Positions 6,999 to 14,974 of a stretch of 58,333 nucleotides of DNA are shown one piece after another. A program made the translations under genes and the position numbers. The stretch's first letter is position 1. The number at the start of each line of letters is the position of its first letter. The stretch spans positions 1-58,333 of the forward strand of contig JAZNQD010000006.1 in NCBI GenBank assembly GCA_045589955.1, read 5' to 3'. Origin of the DNA: CAJGCS01 sp045589955. Its GTDB lineage: Bacteria > Bacillota_I > Bacilli_A > ML615J-28 > CAG-313. The notes under the pieces were generated by a model. That model did no database searches. It was given only the letters and a program-made list of their open reading frames with translations, and had not been told where the DNA came from.

Positions 6999-8822
6999 AT
7001 GAAAAAATTTAAATATATTTTTATTTGTGCAATGTGTATTATTTGTTTTGGTTTAACAAGTTGTAAACCTAAAACTCCACATACTCATAATTATGTGAAT
7101 GGTGTATGTTCGTGTGGCGAGAAAGACCCAGAATATAAACCTTTAATGGATAGTTGGTCTTTTTATATTGATGACGTGCTTGTTTTAAAAACAGAAGCTC
7201 CAAAGGGGGAAGAACCAGAATATCCTCAAGTTCCTGAAAATGCTGATGAAAACTATCGTTGGATGAAAATGGAAAACATTATTAATGGTGTTACTCACTA
7301 TGAATTGTATTTATTATATCAAGTTAAGATTTGTCATATTCAATTCGTTAATCAATATGGTGAAGTTTTAAAAGAAGAAAAATTAGAATGGGGTAGTAAA
7401 GCTACTGCACCATATTATCCAGAAAATTATTCGGTTGTCTGGGATCAAGATTTTTCAAAAGTTACAGATGATATGGTCATCAAAGGTGAAATTGATAAAC
7501 TTTATTCATCAGTAAGTTTTTATGATGGCGAACAACAACTTGATTTAGGTATTGATCGTTATAATATTGGTGAAGAAATTATTCTTCCTGAATATGAAAA
7601 ACCAGGTTATCATTTTGTAGGGTGGTATTTAGATGAAATATCTTTATATCAAATCAAAGAAATCACAAAAGATGATACTTCAGATTTTACTTTCTATGCT
7701 AAGTTTATTCGTAATGATTTTGCAGATATTGAATTACCTGATGCAACAGGTAGAATAGTTTCAATTAATAATAATGGAAATTATTTTTCTGCTTATATTG
7801 GTGAGTCAAACACAAACTTTACTTGGTCAGTTAGTGATGAAACAATAGCAAGTGTATCAGAATGGGGTTCAATTGTAACTCGTAGCTGTGGTGTTTGTGT
7901 TTTAACTGCAAGATTTAAAGAAAACCCTAGTATTTCATATAATTGTTTAATTGAGGCAACAAGTACAGGGATTAAACTAGTAACTCCTGAGGAACTTGCG
8001 AATAAACAATTACATACGGTTACATTCAAAGGCAAGAATGGCGAAGTCATTGACGAACAAATAGTACCTGATGGCTATACAGCTATTCATCCAACTCCAT
8101 ATTCATATGAAGGCTTTGCTTTTGATGGTTGGGATAAAGATGCTTATAATATAACTGAAGATACAGTTATCAATGCAAAATATGTTGCAGGAACAAACCG
8201 TTTTGAAGGAAAGCGATTAGCTATCTTAGGTGATAGTATTAGTACTTATAAGATTCACATGCCAGAAGGTTATAATCATTTCTACCCATATCCTGCAGGA
8301 GACATTAGAGATGTTAATCATACTTGGTGGAAGATGGTAAGTAATGAAATCGGAACAAGCATTTTTGTTGATAATGCTTGGGGTGGAACAACTGTTGTTG
8401 GTGGATCAAGTGCAACTGAATCAGAAGTTAGATTAAAAACATTATTACTTGGTGAAGAAAAACCAGATATTGTTTTAATATTTATGGGGTCTAATGATAT
8501 TGCTAGTGGAACTAAAGCAACAACATTCAAAGCATCATATGAAAAGATGATTGAAAACATTAAAAAATTATCTCCTGATACGGAAATTATTTTATGTACT
8601 TTATTAAACCTAGATCCAATCACTACTTTCTACAAAGGTTATGATGTAGATGCATATAATAATGTTATAAAAGAAATTGCTAAAGATAATAACTTTGAAG
8701 TGATTGATTTATTTAAAGCTGAACTTGCCAAAACTGACTTGATTGACTCAGTTCATCCTAATAAGTCTGGTCACGAAAAGATTGCTGAATTGATTGTCGA
8801 AGAAATGAGAAAAATTCAATAG
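6999..8822 (+). CDS. Surface lipoprotein with InlB-type repeats and SGNH hydrolase domain
   Basis: 607 residues. Signal peptide with lipobox LTSC (Cys22) predicts lipid anchoring. A His/Cys motif follows (HTHNYVNGVCSCGEKD). Residues about 110-235 hold two beta-grasp InlB/Listeria-Bacteroides-type repeats (GYHFVGWYLDE pattern), about 245-330 an Ig-like domain, and about 340-400 a third InlB-type repeat (FAFDGWDKDAYNITEDTVI). Residues 405-607 form an SGNH/GDSL esterase: block I LAILGDSISTY (catalytic Ser), Gly in NAWGGTT, Asn in GSNDIASG and the Asp/His pair in DSVHPNKSGH. It probably deacylates a cell-surface or host glycan. It is monocistronic, with its own promoter and terminator, between khpA and arsR. 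Confidence 0.88.
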   Translation: MKKFKYIFICAMCIICFGLTSCKPKTPHTHNYVNGVCSCGEKDPEYKPLMDSWSFYIDDVLVLKTEAPKGEEPEYPQVPENADENYRWMKMENIINGVTHYELYLLYQVKICHIQFVNQYGEVLKEEKLEWGSKATAPYYPENYSVVWDQDFSKVTDDMVIKGEIDKLYSSVSFYDGEQQLDLGIDRYNIGEEIILPEYEKPGYHFVGWYLDEISLYQIKEITKDDTSDFTFYAKFIRNDFADIELPDATGRIVSINNNGNYFSAYIGESNTNFTWSVSDETIASVSEWGSIVTRSCGVCVLTARFKENPSISYNCLIEATSTGIKLVTPEELANKQLHTVTFKGKNGEVIDEQIVPDGYTAIHPTPYSYEGFAFDGWDKDAYNITEDTVINAKYVAGTNRFEGKRLAILGDSISTYKIHMPEGYNHFYPYPAGDIRDVNHTWWKMVSNEIGTSIFVDNAWGGTTVVGGSSATESEVRLKTLLLGEEKPDIVLIFMGSNDIASGTKATTFKASYEKMIENIKKLSPDTEIILCTLLNLDPITTFYKGYDVDAYNNVIKEIAKDNNFEVIDLFKAELAKTDLIDSVHPNKSGHEKIAELIVEEMRKIQ

Positions 8823-8827
8823 TAAAT

Positions 8828-8856
8828 AAACCCTATTTCATTTGAAATAGGGTTTT
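8828..8856 (+). terminator. Terminator of the SGNH lipoprotein gene
   Basis: CCCTATTTCA / TGAAATAGGG perfect stem, two-base loop, followed by TTTT. Confidence 0.88.
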
Positions 8857-8875
8857 GTTCTATTAATCATTTTGC

Positions 8876-8904
8876 TTGCATAATAATATATATAGATGTA
8901 TAAT
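8876..8904 (+). promoter_or_regulatory. Promoter of the arsR-ATPase-rimM-trmD run
   Basis: TTGCAT (8876-8881), 17-base spacer, TATAAT (8899-8904), with the transcription start expected inside the palindromic operator. Confidence 0.75.
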
Positions 8905-8935
8905 AAATGTATAAACATATATTTATATATTTATT
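8902..8935 (+). promoter_or_regulatory. ArsR/SmtB-type operator palindrome
   Basis: A 34-base imperfect palindrome overlaps the -10 and start region. The arms aataaatgtataaa and tttatatatttatt pair with two mismatched position pairs. The core resembles the AT-rich 12-2-12 operators of ArsR/SmtB repressors (ATATAAAC ATAT ATTTATAT). It lies directly in front of the arsR gene, so autoregulation is expected. Confidence 0.65.
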
Positions 8936-8948
8936 ATAAGGAGATCAT

Positions 8949-9251
8949 ATGGAAAAGAATATGAATAAAGAGGAACTAGCAGGCATTTATTCTGCACTTG
9001 GTGATTCTTCTCGATTAGGTATTGTAATATATTTGCTTGATAAAGAAGCAAACGTATCACAAATTGCTAATCATGTTGAATTAAGTCAACCACTAGTATC
9101 TCACCATTTAAGATTATTAAAAGATTTACGAATCCTAAAAGGAACAAAAAAAGGTCAAAAAGTATATTATTCACTAAATGACCAACATATAAAGGAGATT
9201 GTGGAAATCGGTATTTTGCACGTTCTTCATGGAGGTAACAATGTTCAATAA
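8949..9251 (+). CDS. ArsR/SmtB-family zinc-type metal sensor (CzrA-like)
   Basis: 100-residue winged-helix repressor. The HTH covers VSQIANHVELSQPLVSHHLRLLKDL. No alpha-3 Cys box (ELCVC) is present. The C-terminal helix carries D78-x-H80 and H91-x2-H94, with exactly the spacing of the CzrA alpha-5 zinc site (D84, H86, H97, H100). That predicts a Zn(II)/Co(II) sensor that releases DNA on metal binding. It starts after AAGGAGATCAT and overlaps the ATPase gene by 11 bases. A matching palindrome sits in its promoter. Confidence 0.9.
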   Translation: MEKNMNKEELAGIYSALGDSSRLGIVIYLLDKEANVSQIANHVELSQPLVSHHLRLLKDLRILKGTKKGQKVYYSLNDQHIKEIVEIGILHVLHGGNNVQ

Positions 9252-11778
9252 AGTTGAAACATATGATTTGAAAAGATTCGTTGGCAAAAAAACGAAAAAA
9301 ATGACAGTTGAAATTGACAAACTTGAAGCTGTTGAAAACTGCTTATTTGAACAAAATGAAGACAAGTCCTGGGTCTTAAAAGTAAACTATGTTTTTGAAA
9401 ATGAAGCAGCATTTAATAATAAGGTTAAGAGATATGTAAAACAAATTCTAAATATTATCAAGAAGTATGAAAAAAAGGCTGAATTTGTTGTTCAAGAAAA
9501 TGAAGAAGTGTATCGTCGTGTTGTTTACTTAAAAGGTTTAGATTGCGCACACTGTGCTGCGCGTATTGAGTCACTTGCAAAAAAACAATTTAATCATGAA
9601 CAATTAATTGTTGACTTTGCAACTACACGTTTTATCATCGAAACAAAAGATGAAATGCTTGCTGAAGGAATTGTCGAGGAAGTAACAAATGTTGCTCACC
9701 GTGTTGACCCACGTATAATTGTTCAAGATGCACGTGTTGCTAAAAAAGAATACGTACAAGAAGAAAAGAAGAAAAAACTTGACATACCTTTTATTGTTTT
9801 ATCATCAATTGGTTTTATTTTATTTGGTATTGCGGTGTTCTTGGAAAGACACCAAATTATTCATCACTTCATAGAACAACATGACCATGAGTTTCGCAAT
9901 TTAAAAGAAGTATTCCAAGTATATCCAATTCCTGTTTCAATTCTACTATTAATAGCTTTCATATGCTTAAGTTACAAAGTTTTAGGAAAATTCTTTAGAA
10001 ATTTAATTAAAGGTCATTTATTAGATGAAAACTTCTTGATGACAATTGCATGTTTTGGTGCAATAGTGAACTCATATTTTCTAGAGGCAATATCGATTAT
10101 GGTATTGTTCCAAATAGGGGAAATTATTCAAGAAAAAGTTGTTAATAACTCGCGAAAGTCAATTGAAAAGTTATTACAATTAGATGTGAAAAAAGCAAAA
10201 ATTAAAGTTAAAGGAGAAATTGTTGAAGTTGATGTTGAAACAATTTTACCTGGTGATATTATATGTGTAAACAAAGGGGAAATGATTCCTCTAGATAGCA
10301 TCTTAATTTCCGAACATGCTTTACTTGATACAAAAAATATCACTGGTGAATCTTTGCAAAGACATGTAAAAGCAAAAGAAAATGTTTATTCTGGTAGTAT
10401 TAACATGAGTGATACAATAGAAATTAAAGCGGAAAAAATCTACAGTGATTCAATGATTACAAAAATTCTTGATTCCGTTCAAAATGCTACATCAATTAAA
10501 TCTAAATCAGAAAAGTTTATCACAAAGTTTTCTAAAATTTATACACCGATTGTTGTTGGTATCGCTTTAGCTCTTTCATTATATGGATGTATAAGCAATG
10601 TCGCTCAATACTTAATGGGTAAAACTGATACGTTATTTGCATTAGAGTGGATTTATCGTGGAGCGATATTCTTAGTTATTTCTTGTCCATGTGCTTTAGT
10701 TATCTCTATTCCACTATGCTACTTTAAAGGACTAGGTGTTGCTTCTTCAAGAGGTATTCTCGTTAAAGGTAGTAACTATCTAGAAGCTTTAAGTAATGTA
10801 AAGAAAATTGTTTTTGATAAAACAGGAACAATTACGACAGGTGAATTTTCTGTTACTGAAATAAAACCAGTAAAAGAAGGAATATCAGATCAAGATATAC
10901 TTAAATTTGTTGCTTACACAGAGTATTATGCATCTCATCCGGTTGGTATTGCCTTAGTAGATATGTTTGGCAGAAACAATGTCTTTACTGAAATTATTAC
11001 TGAATTTAAGGATATTCAAAGCCGTGGATGTAGTGCTGTAATCAATGGTAATAAATATATTGTTGGTAGTCATTTATTAATGGAAGAAAATGATATTGAA
11101 GTCGAAAAAGTAAATGCTAATGGACTTGTAATATATGTTGCAAGAAATAAAGAATACTTAGGTTATATTGTTGTTGGCGATAGAATTCGAGAAAATGCTG
11201 GTGACATTATTAAATCATTACGTAAAAATGGTATTAGTGAAGTTTCAATTTTTACCGGTGATAATCAACGTATAGGCGAATATGTTGGAGCACTTGTTGG
11301 TGCTAACAAAACATATACAAATCTTTTACCTAATGATAAAGTTGAAAAACTAAAAGAACTTAAAGAAAACCTTAAGAATCCAAAAGAAAATATTGCCTTT
11401 GTTGGTGATGGATTGAATGATGCTCCAGTAATTGCGTCAGCTGATATAGGTATTGCTATTGGCTCTGGTGCAAGTGATGCGACAATCGCAATTTCCGATG
11501 TTGTTATCATGAACGAAAATTTGGTTAAAGTAGATGAATTAGTATATATCGCTAAGAAGACAAAACAAAAAGTTGTTCAAAATATTGTTTTTTGTTTAGT
11601 AATAAAAGTGGTTATTATGATTTTAAACTTAACAGTTCCTGTTCCTGCTTGGCTTGCAATATTTAGTGATGTTGGTGTTTCACTAATTGCTATTGCGAAC
11701 GCACTAATTTCTCATAGAAGATTTAAAAAAGAAGAAAAGAAGTTAAAAAATAAGAGTAAAGAAGATGAAGAAGAATAG
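9241..11778 (+). CDS. P1B-type Zn/Cd/Pb-exporting ATPase
   Basis: 845 residues from the ATG at 9241, chosen because GGAGGTAACA precedes it; the longer frame would start inside arsR. A divergent N-terminal domain of about 95 residues is followed by a heavy-metal-associated domain with CAHC (C102, C105), transmembrane helices, the metal-translocating CPC (482-484), the phosphorylation site DKTGT (526-530), HP in SHPVGIAL and GDGLNDAP (722-729). An Asp in the last membrane helices (D810, SDVGVSLIAIANAL) corresponds to ZntA Asp714, pointing to Zn/Cd/Pb rather than Cu. It has an acidic/basic tail. The stop overlaps the start of rimM by 14 bases, so zinc export and tRNA/ribosome maturation are on one transcript. 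Confidence 0.93.
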   Translation: MFNKVETYDLKRFVGKKTKKMTVEIDKLEAVENCLFEQNEDKSWVLKVNYVFENEAAFNNKVKRYVKQILNIIKKYEKKAEFVVQENEEVYRRVVYLKGLDCAHCAARIESLAKKQFNHEQLIVDFATTRFIIETKDEMLAEGIVEEVTNVAHRVDPRIIVQDARVAKKEYVQEEKKKKLDIPFIVLSSIGFILFGIAVFLERHQIIHHFIEQHDHEFRNLKEVFQVYPIPVSILLLIAFICLSYKVLGKFFRNLIKGHLLDENFLMTIACFGAIVNSYFLEAISIMVLFQIGEIIQEKVVNNSRKSIEKLLQLDVKKAKIKVKGEIVEVDVETILPGDIICVNKGEMIPLDSILISEHALLDTKNITGESLQRHVKAKENVYSGSINMSDTIEIKAEKIYSDSMITKILDSVQNATSIKSKSEKFITKFSKIYTPIVVGIALALSLYGCISNVAQYLMGKTDTLFALEWIYRGAIFLVISCPCALVISIPLCYFKGLGVASSRGILVKGSNYLEALSNVKKIVFDKTGTITTGEFSVTEIKPVKEGISDQDILKFVAYTEYYASHPVGIALVDMFGRNNVFTEIITEFKDIQSRGCSAVINGNKYIVGSHLLMEENDIEVEKVNANGLVIYVARNKEYLGYIVVGDRIRENAGDIIKSLRKNGISEVSIFTGDNQRIGEYVGALVGANKTYTNLLPNDKVEKLKELKENLKNPKENIAFVGDGLNDAPVIASADIGIAIGSGASDATIAISDVVIMNENLVKVDELVYIAKKTKQKVVQNIVFCLVIKVVIMILNLTVPVPAWLAIFSDVGVSLIAIANALISHRRFKKEEKKLKNKSKEDEEE

Positions 11779-12274
11779 TGAATATATATATATAGGTGTT
11801 ATAGTAAATACTTTTGGCATCAAGGGTGAATTAAAAGTATTTACTGAAAGTGACTTTATTGAAGAAAGATTTGCTAGAGGTAAAAAGATATATTTCGAAA
11901 TTGGTAAAAACTTCGAAGAACATAAAGTATCATCTCATCGAGTTCATAAAAAGAATGTTTTAGTAACAATTGATGATATGTTTGATATTAATTTAGTAGA
12001 ACAATTTGTTGGATGTAATATATATGCAAATGCAGATGATGAACTTGAACTAGAAGAAGATGATTACTATATTGATGATCTTGTTGACATGGAAGTCTAT
12101 AACACATTAGGAGATTTTATTGGCATTGTAACAGATGTTTTAGAAATGCCTAAAAATTATTTGCTTGAAGTTAAGAATAATGGTAATAAAGTGTTAATTC
12201 CTTTTGTTGATGCATTTGTTAAGGATATAACAGATGATAAGATTATTATAGAAGAAATTGAAGGTTTAAGATAA
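11765..12274 (+). CDS. rimM: Ribosome maturation factor RimM
   Basis: 169 residues, the usual length. The N-terminal motif is IGVIVNTFGIKGELKVF, and the PRC-barrel domain in the C-terminal half contains DLVDMEVYNTLGDFIGIVTDVLEM (read as the family DLxG..V section) and KVLIPFVDAFVKDI. It assists 30S head maturation by binding S19. The start lies within the end of the ATPase gene with only a weak ribosome site, suggesting translational coupling. The stop and trmD start share the taATG overlap. Confidence 0.93.
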   Translation: MKKNSEYIYIGVIVNTFGIKGELKVFTESDFIEERFARGKKIYFEIGKNFEEHKVSSHRVHKKNVLVTIDDMFDINLVEQFVGCNIYANADDELELEEDDYYIDDLVDMEVYNTLGDFIGIVTDVLEMPKNYLLEVKNNGNKVLIPFVDAFVKDITDDKIIIEEIEGLR

Positions 12275-12999
12275 TGAGGTTTGATATACTAACATTATTT
12301 CCCGAAATGATTGAAGGAATGATCAAAGACTCCATTCTAAAAAGAGCTATTGAAAAAGGTATAATTGAAGTAAACATCATTAACTTTAGGGACTTCTCAA
12401 CAAACAAACATCATACAGTGGATGACTATGCTTATGGTGGTGGAGCAGGCATGCTTATAAGTGTTGAACCAATTCACCTAGCAATGCAAACAATTAAAGG
12501 CATTGAGAAAGCCAAAGTTGTTTTAACAAGCCCAAGCGGAAACGTTTGGAACCAAGAAAAAGCATTTGCTTATTCACACTTAGATCATATTGTTATTATT
12601 TGTGGACACTATGAAGGAATTGACAATCGAATATTAAAGTATGTAGATGAAGAAATATCTATTGGAGATTATGTTTTAACTGGTGGTGAGATTGCCGCAA
12701 CCGTTCTAATCGATTCAATTTCTCGATTAGTAAAAGGAGTTATCAGTGATGACTCAATCGTAAACGAATCACATCAAGATCATTTACTTGAATATCCTCA
12801 ATATACGAGACCATTAGAATATGATGGAGAAAAAGTTCCTGAAGTTTTATATTCAGGACATCACGCAAATATCAAAAAATATCAAAGATATGAAGCATTA
12901 AAAAAGACTTATCATGTTCGCCCGGATTTACTTGCAAAAGCGACTTTAACAAATGAGGATTTGAAGATGCTTGAGGAAATTAAAAATGAAAAGAATTAG
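12274..12999 (+). CDS. trmD: tRNA (guanine-N1)-methyltransferase
   Basis: 241-residue SPOUT knot methyltransferase that makes m1G37 in tRNAs reading CNN codons and prevents frameshifting. It begins MRFDILTLFPEMIEG; knot motifs include ICGHYEGIDNRI, DEEISIGDYVLTGGEIAA and the C-terminal PDLLAKA. Length is standard. It overlaps rimM upstream and the rhodanese-like lipoprotein downstream. Confidence 0.97.
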   Translation: MRFDILTLFPEMIEGMIKDSILKRAIEKGIIEVNIINFRDFSTNKHHTVDDYAYGGGAGMLISVEPIHLAMQTIKGIEKAKVVLTSPSGNVWNQEKAFAYSHLDHIVIICGHYEGIDNRILKYVDEEISIGDYVLTGGEIAATVLIDSISRLVKGVISDDSIVNESHQDHLLEYPQYTRPLEYDGEKVPEVLYSGHHANIKKYQRYEALKKTYHVRPDLLAKATLTNEDLKMLEEIKNEKN

Positions 13000-13426
13000 C
13001 TTTTTAGCAATAATACTAGTAAGTTTAATGACCTTATCATCTTGTAAAATAAAAACATATTCGAAAGAAAAATATGTTCAGTGTTTCTATGATTATCATG
13101 TGCAAAGTGAAAAAAATGCAGTTGGAATTGATCTTCGTGATTTAGAAACTGAATATGCATCTGGGCATATTAAAGGATTTGTAAACTATAATTATCAAAA
13201 AGGTAGCAAAGAAGAATTTATTATATATGTGACATCTTTATATAATAAGAAGACATATATCTTCTTAATAGATAATAACGGAGAATATGTTCATAGTGTT
13301 GCCCAAATTCTAAAAGAAGAAGGGTATAAAAACATTATTGTATATGATAAAGGATATAATGATATTGAAGAATATGCTAAAGAAACTTTGCAAATTGTAG
13401 AAGGTACTGATGATTGCGGGTGTTAA
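12986..13426 (+). CDS. Rhodanese-like lipoprotein without catalytic cysteine
   Basis: The ATG at 12986, 9 bases behind GAGGAAAT, gives 146 residues; an upstream TTG is less likely. The signal peptide ends in lipobox LSSC, so the protein should be lipid-anchored outside the membrane. Residues about 40-130 resemble a rhodanese fold: GIDLRDLETEYASGHIKGFVN is the typical VIDVR...E...GHI.GA segment, and ILKEEGYKNIIVYDKGYNDIEEY the closing part. The active-site loop where CxxG would be expected reads LIDNNGEY, with no Cys. It is therefore unlikely to transfer sulfur. The C-terminus ends DDCGC. Its start overlaps trmD by 14 bases. Role unknown. Confidence 0.75.
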   Translation: MKRISFLAIILVSLMTLSSCKIKTYSKEKYVQCFYDYHVQSEKNAVGIDLRDLETEYASGHIKGFVNYNYQKGSKEEFIIYVTSLYNKKTYIFLIDNNGEYVHSVAQILKEEGYKNIIVYDKGYNDIEEYAKETLQIVEGTDDCGC

Positions 13427-13456
13427 AAAACAGCAGACATTTGTCTGCTGTTTTAT
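13425..13456. terminator. Bidirectional terminator between the rhodanese-like gene and cvfB
   Basis: AAAACAGCAGACA / TGTCTGCTGTTTT perfect 13-base stem with two-base loop, between convergent genes. Confidence 0.92.
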
Positions 13457-14307
13457 ATTAGAGTAATTTTGTTATCATCGATTTTGATAACTCTTTGCTT
13501 ATATAAAGCACCAACGGCACGTTTAAATGCACTTTTACTCATCTTAAAATATTTATTAATTTCTTCTGGTGATGAGGCGTTGCCAAGAGGAATTGAACCG
13601 CCCATAGTTTTTAAATAGTTATAAATAATTTCGCTATCAGTTAAACGAGAAAGTTCTTTTCTTTCGATAGTGGTACCGTTATATTCGCCTTTTTGATTAA
13701 TGTTAATAATTTTAACTGATATTACTTCGCCAACACGGAAATTTTTTCTAATTAAGCTTTTATGGATGAATATAGTATTCAAGTTCTTTGTACATGCAAC
13801 AATACCTTCATCAGATATATTAATAACTGTAGCATTATATGTTTCATCAAGAGTTAGTTTTTTTGTAGGATGTTGGTTTTTAATAATTGGTTTTGCGACT
13901 AAAGAATTATTTTTAACTTTCAATATACATGGAAGTTGTTCGCCAACCTCTGGCCATAATTTTTTTTGTTTAGGCAAAAAGTCACTTGATACTAGAATAT
14001 CTTTGCTAATGCCAATATTAACAAAAACACCTGCAGGGTTAATATCAACAATTTTTACAAAGCCAAATGTTTCGGTTGTAATAATAGGCTTTTCCATTGT
14101 TGCACAAAGACGTTTCTTTTGATCGTAGTATAAAAAAGCATTAATTAGCTCCCCTTCATTTAAACGTCTTGTTGCTTGATTAAAGTGAAGGAAGACATAG
14201 TTTGTTAAATCTGGATCTAGTGGGCTTAAAGTGTAACTGATGTCAGTTTCTCTTTTAACAATAAACTTAGAAACCTTACCAATTTCTAATTGTTTTTCTT
14301 TCTCCAT
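13453..14307 (-). CDS. cvfB: S1-like RNA-binding protein CvfB
   Basis: 284 residues. It has an N-terminal S1-like domain, two S1 domains (GFVKIVDINPAGVFVNIGI with DILVSSDFLP; TYNATVINISDEGIVACTKN), and a C-terminal winged helix (SSPEEINKYFKMSKSAFKRAVGAL, split here). This is the CvfB/YitL architecture; the S. aureus protein binds RNA and affects virulence gene expression. It is transcribed against the ribosomal run and inserted between trmD and rplS. It is closed by the shared bidirectional terminator. Confidence 0.92.
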   Translation of the reverse strand: MEKEKQLEIGKVSKFIVKRETDISYTLSPLDPDLTNYVFLHFNQATRRLNEGELINAFLYYDQKKRLCATMEKPIITTETFGFVKIVDINPAGVFVNIGISKDILVSSDFLPKQKKLWPEVGEQLPCILKVKNNSLVAKPIIKNQHPTKKLTLDETYNATVINISDEGIVACTKNLNTIFIHKSLIRKNFRVGEVISVKIININQKGEYNGTTIERKELSRLTDSEIIYNYLKTMGGSIPLGNASSPEEINKYFKMSKSAFKRAVGALYKQRVIKIDDNKITLI

Positions 14308-14400
14308 TTAATCACCTACTTTCTAAAAAGATTATATCACAAAATGAATAAAATTAAAAATAAATTACAATTTGATATATATATCTATAAGACAAATAAG

Positions 14401-14429
14401 TTGCATAGGAGTCATAATTATGATATAAT
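14401..14429 (+). promoter_or_regulatory. Promoter of rplS
   Basis: TTGCAT (14401-14406), 17 bases, TATAAT (14424-14429) with TGA extension, giving a leader of about 80 bases. Confidence 0.85.
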
Positions 14430-14436
14430 ATATAAG

Positions 14437-14512
14437 GTCTTAATAGACAAAGCACGATATTCCGCTGATACATAATATGGTGTATTTATGAATGTTGGAA
14501 GAAAAGGAGTGT
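14437..14512 (+). ncRNA. L19 leader (ribosomal protein autoregulatory RNA)
   Basis: The untranslated leader of rplS contains atattccgctg near 14456-14466 and gaatgttggaa near 14490-14500, around a stem (atacat / tgtat). The leader ends in AAAAGGAG. This matches my recollection of the conserved UUCCGCUG ... GAAUGUUGG pattern of the Firmicutes L19 leader, through which L19 probably represses its own synthesis. A covariance-model search would settle it. Confidence 0.75.
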
Positions 14513-14516
14513 TATT

Positions 14517-14867
14517 ATGAGTCAACAATTAATCAAAGCTGTTACAGCATCATATTTAAGAAATGATGTTCCAGAATTTAGACCTGGTGATACAGTAAAA
14601 GTTCATGTTCGTATTAAAGAAGGCGAACGCGAAAGAATCCAAGTATTTGAAGGATTAGTAATTGGCCGTCATGGTGGTGGCATAAGCGAAACTTATACAG
14701 TTCGTAAAATCTCTTCAGGCGTTGGTGTTGAAAGAACTTTCCCATTACATTCACCAATGGTTGCCAAAATTGAAGTTGTTCGTTTAGGTAAGGTACGTAG
14801 AGCTAAACTTAACTATATCCGTAACTTATCTGCAAGAGCTGCACGTATTAAAGAACGTAGAGCATAA
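14517..14867 (+). CDS. rplS: 50S ribosomal protein L19
   Basis: 116 residues, complete. Signatures include FRPGDTVKVHVRIKEGERER, IQVFEGLVIGRHGGGISETY and TVRKISSGVGVERTFPLHSP. It sits at the 30S/50S interface. It has its own promoter, leader and terminator, so it is uncoupled from trmD, its usual upstream neighbour, by the inserted lipoprotein and cvfB genes. Confidence 0.98.
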   Translation: MSQQLIKAVTASYLRNDVPEFRPGDTVKVHVRIKEGERERIQVFEGLVIGRHGGGISETYTVRKISSGVGVERTFPLHSPMVAKIEVVRLGKVRRAKLNYIRNLSARAARIKERRA

Positions 14868-14878
14868 TAGTGGCAACA

Positions 14879-14910
14879 TAAGCACAATCTATTTAGATTG
14901 TGCTTTTTTA
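14879..14910 (+). terminator. Terminator of rplS
   Basis: AAGCACAATCT / AGATTGTGCTT stem, loop ATTT, followed by TTTTTT. Confidence 0.93.
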
Positions 14911-14911
14911 A

Positions 14912-14940
14912 TTATCATATTTTCTATTTTGTGATATACT
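14912..14940 (+). promoter_or_regulatory. Promoter of the GH9 gene
   Basis: TTATCA, 17 bases, TATACT with TGA extension, 35 bases before the ATG. Confidence 0.55.
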
Positions 14941-14974
14941 AATAGTAATCTATTAAAAGTTAGAGGTATTTATA

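Noticed and set aside
12274..12999. AGG reassigned to methionine, as reported for some uncultivated Bacilli
   Set aside because: TrmD codes conserved Arg with AGG in MRFDIL and NFRDFS, so AGG reads as Arg here.
12986..13426. Active sulfurtransferase
   Set aside because: The active-site loop has no Cys, so only a rhodanese-like fold can be claimed.
14290..14475. 61-codon open frame between cvfB and rplS
   Set aside because: It overlaps the cvfB ribosome site and start on the other strand, the rplS promoter and the L19 leader; composition shows no protein-like pattern and there is no ribosome site.
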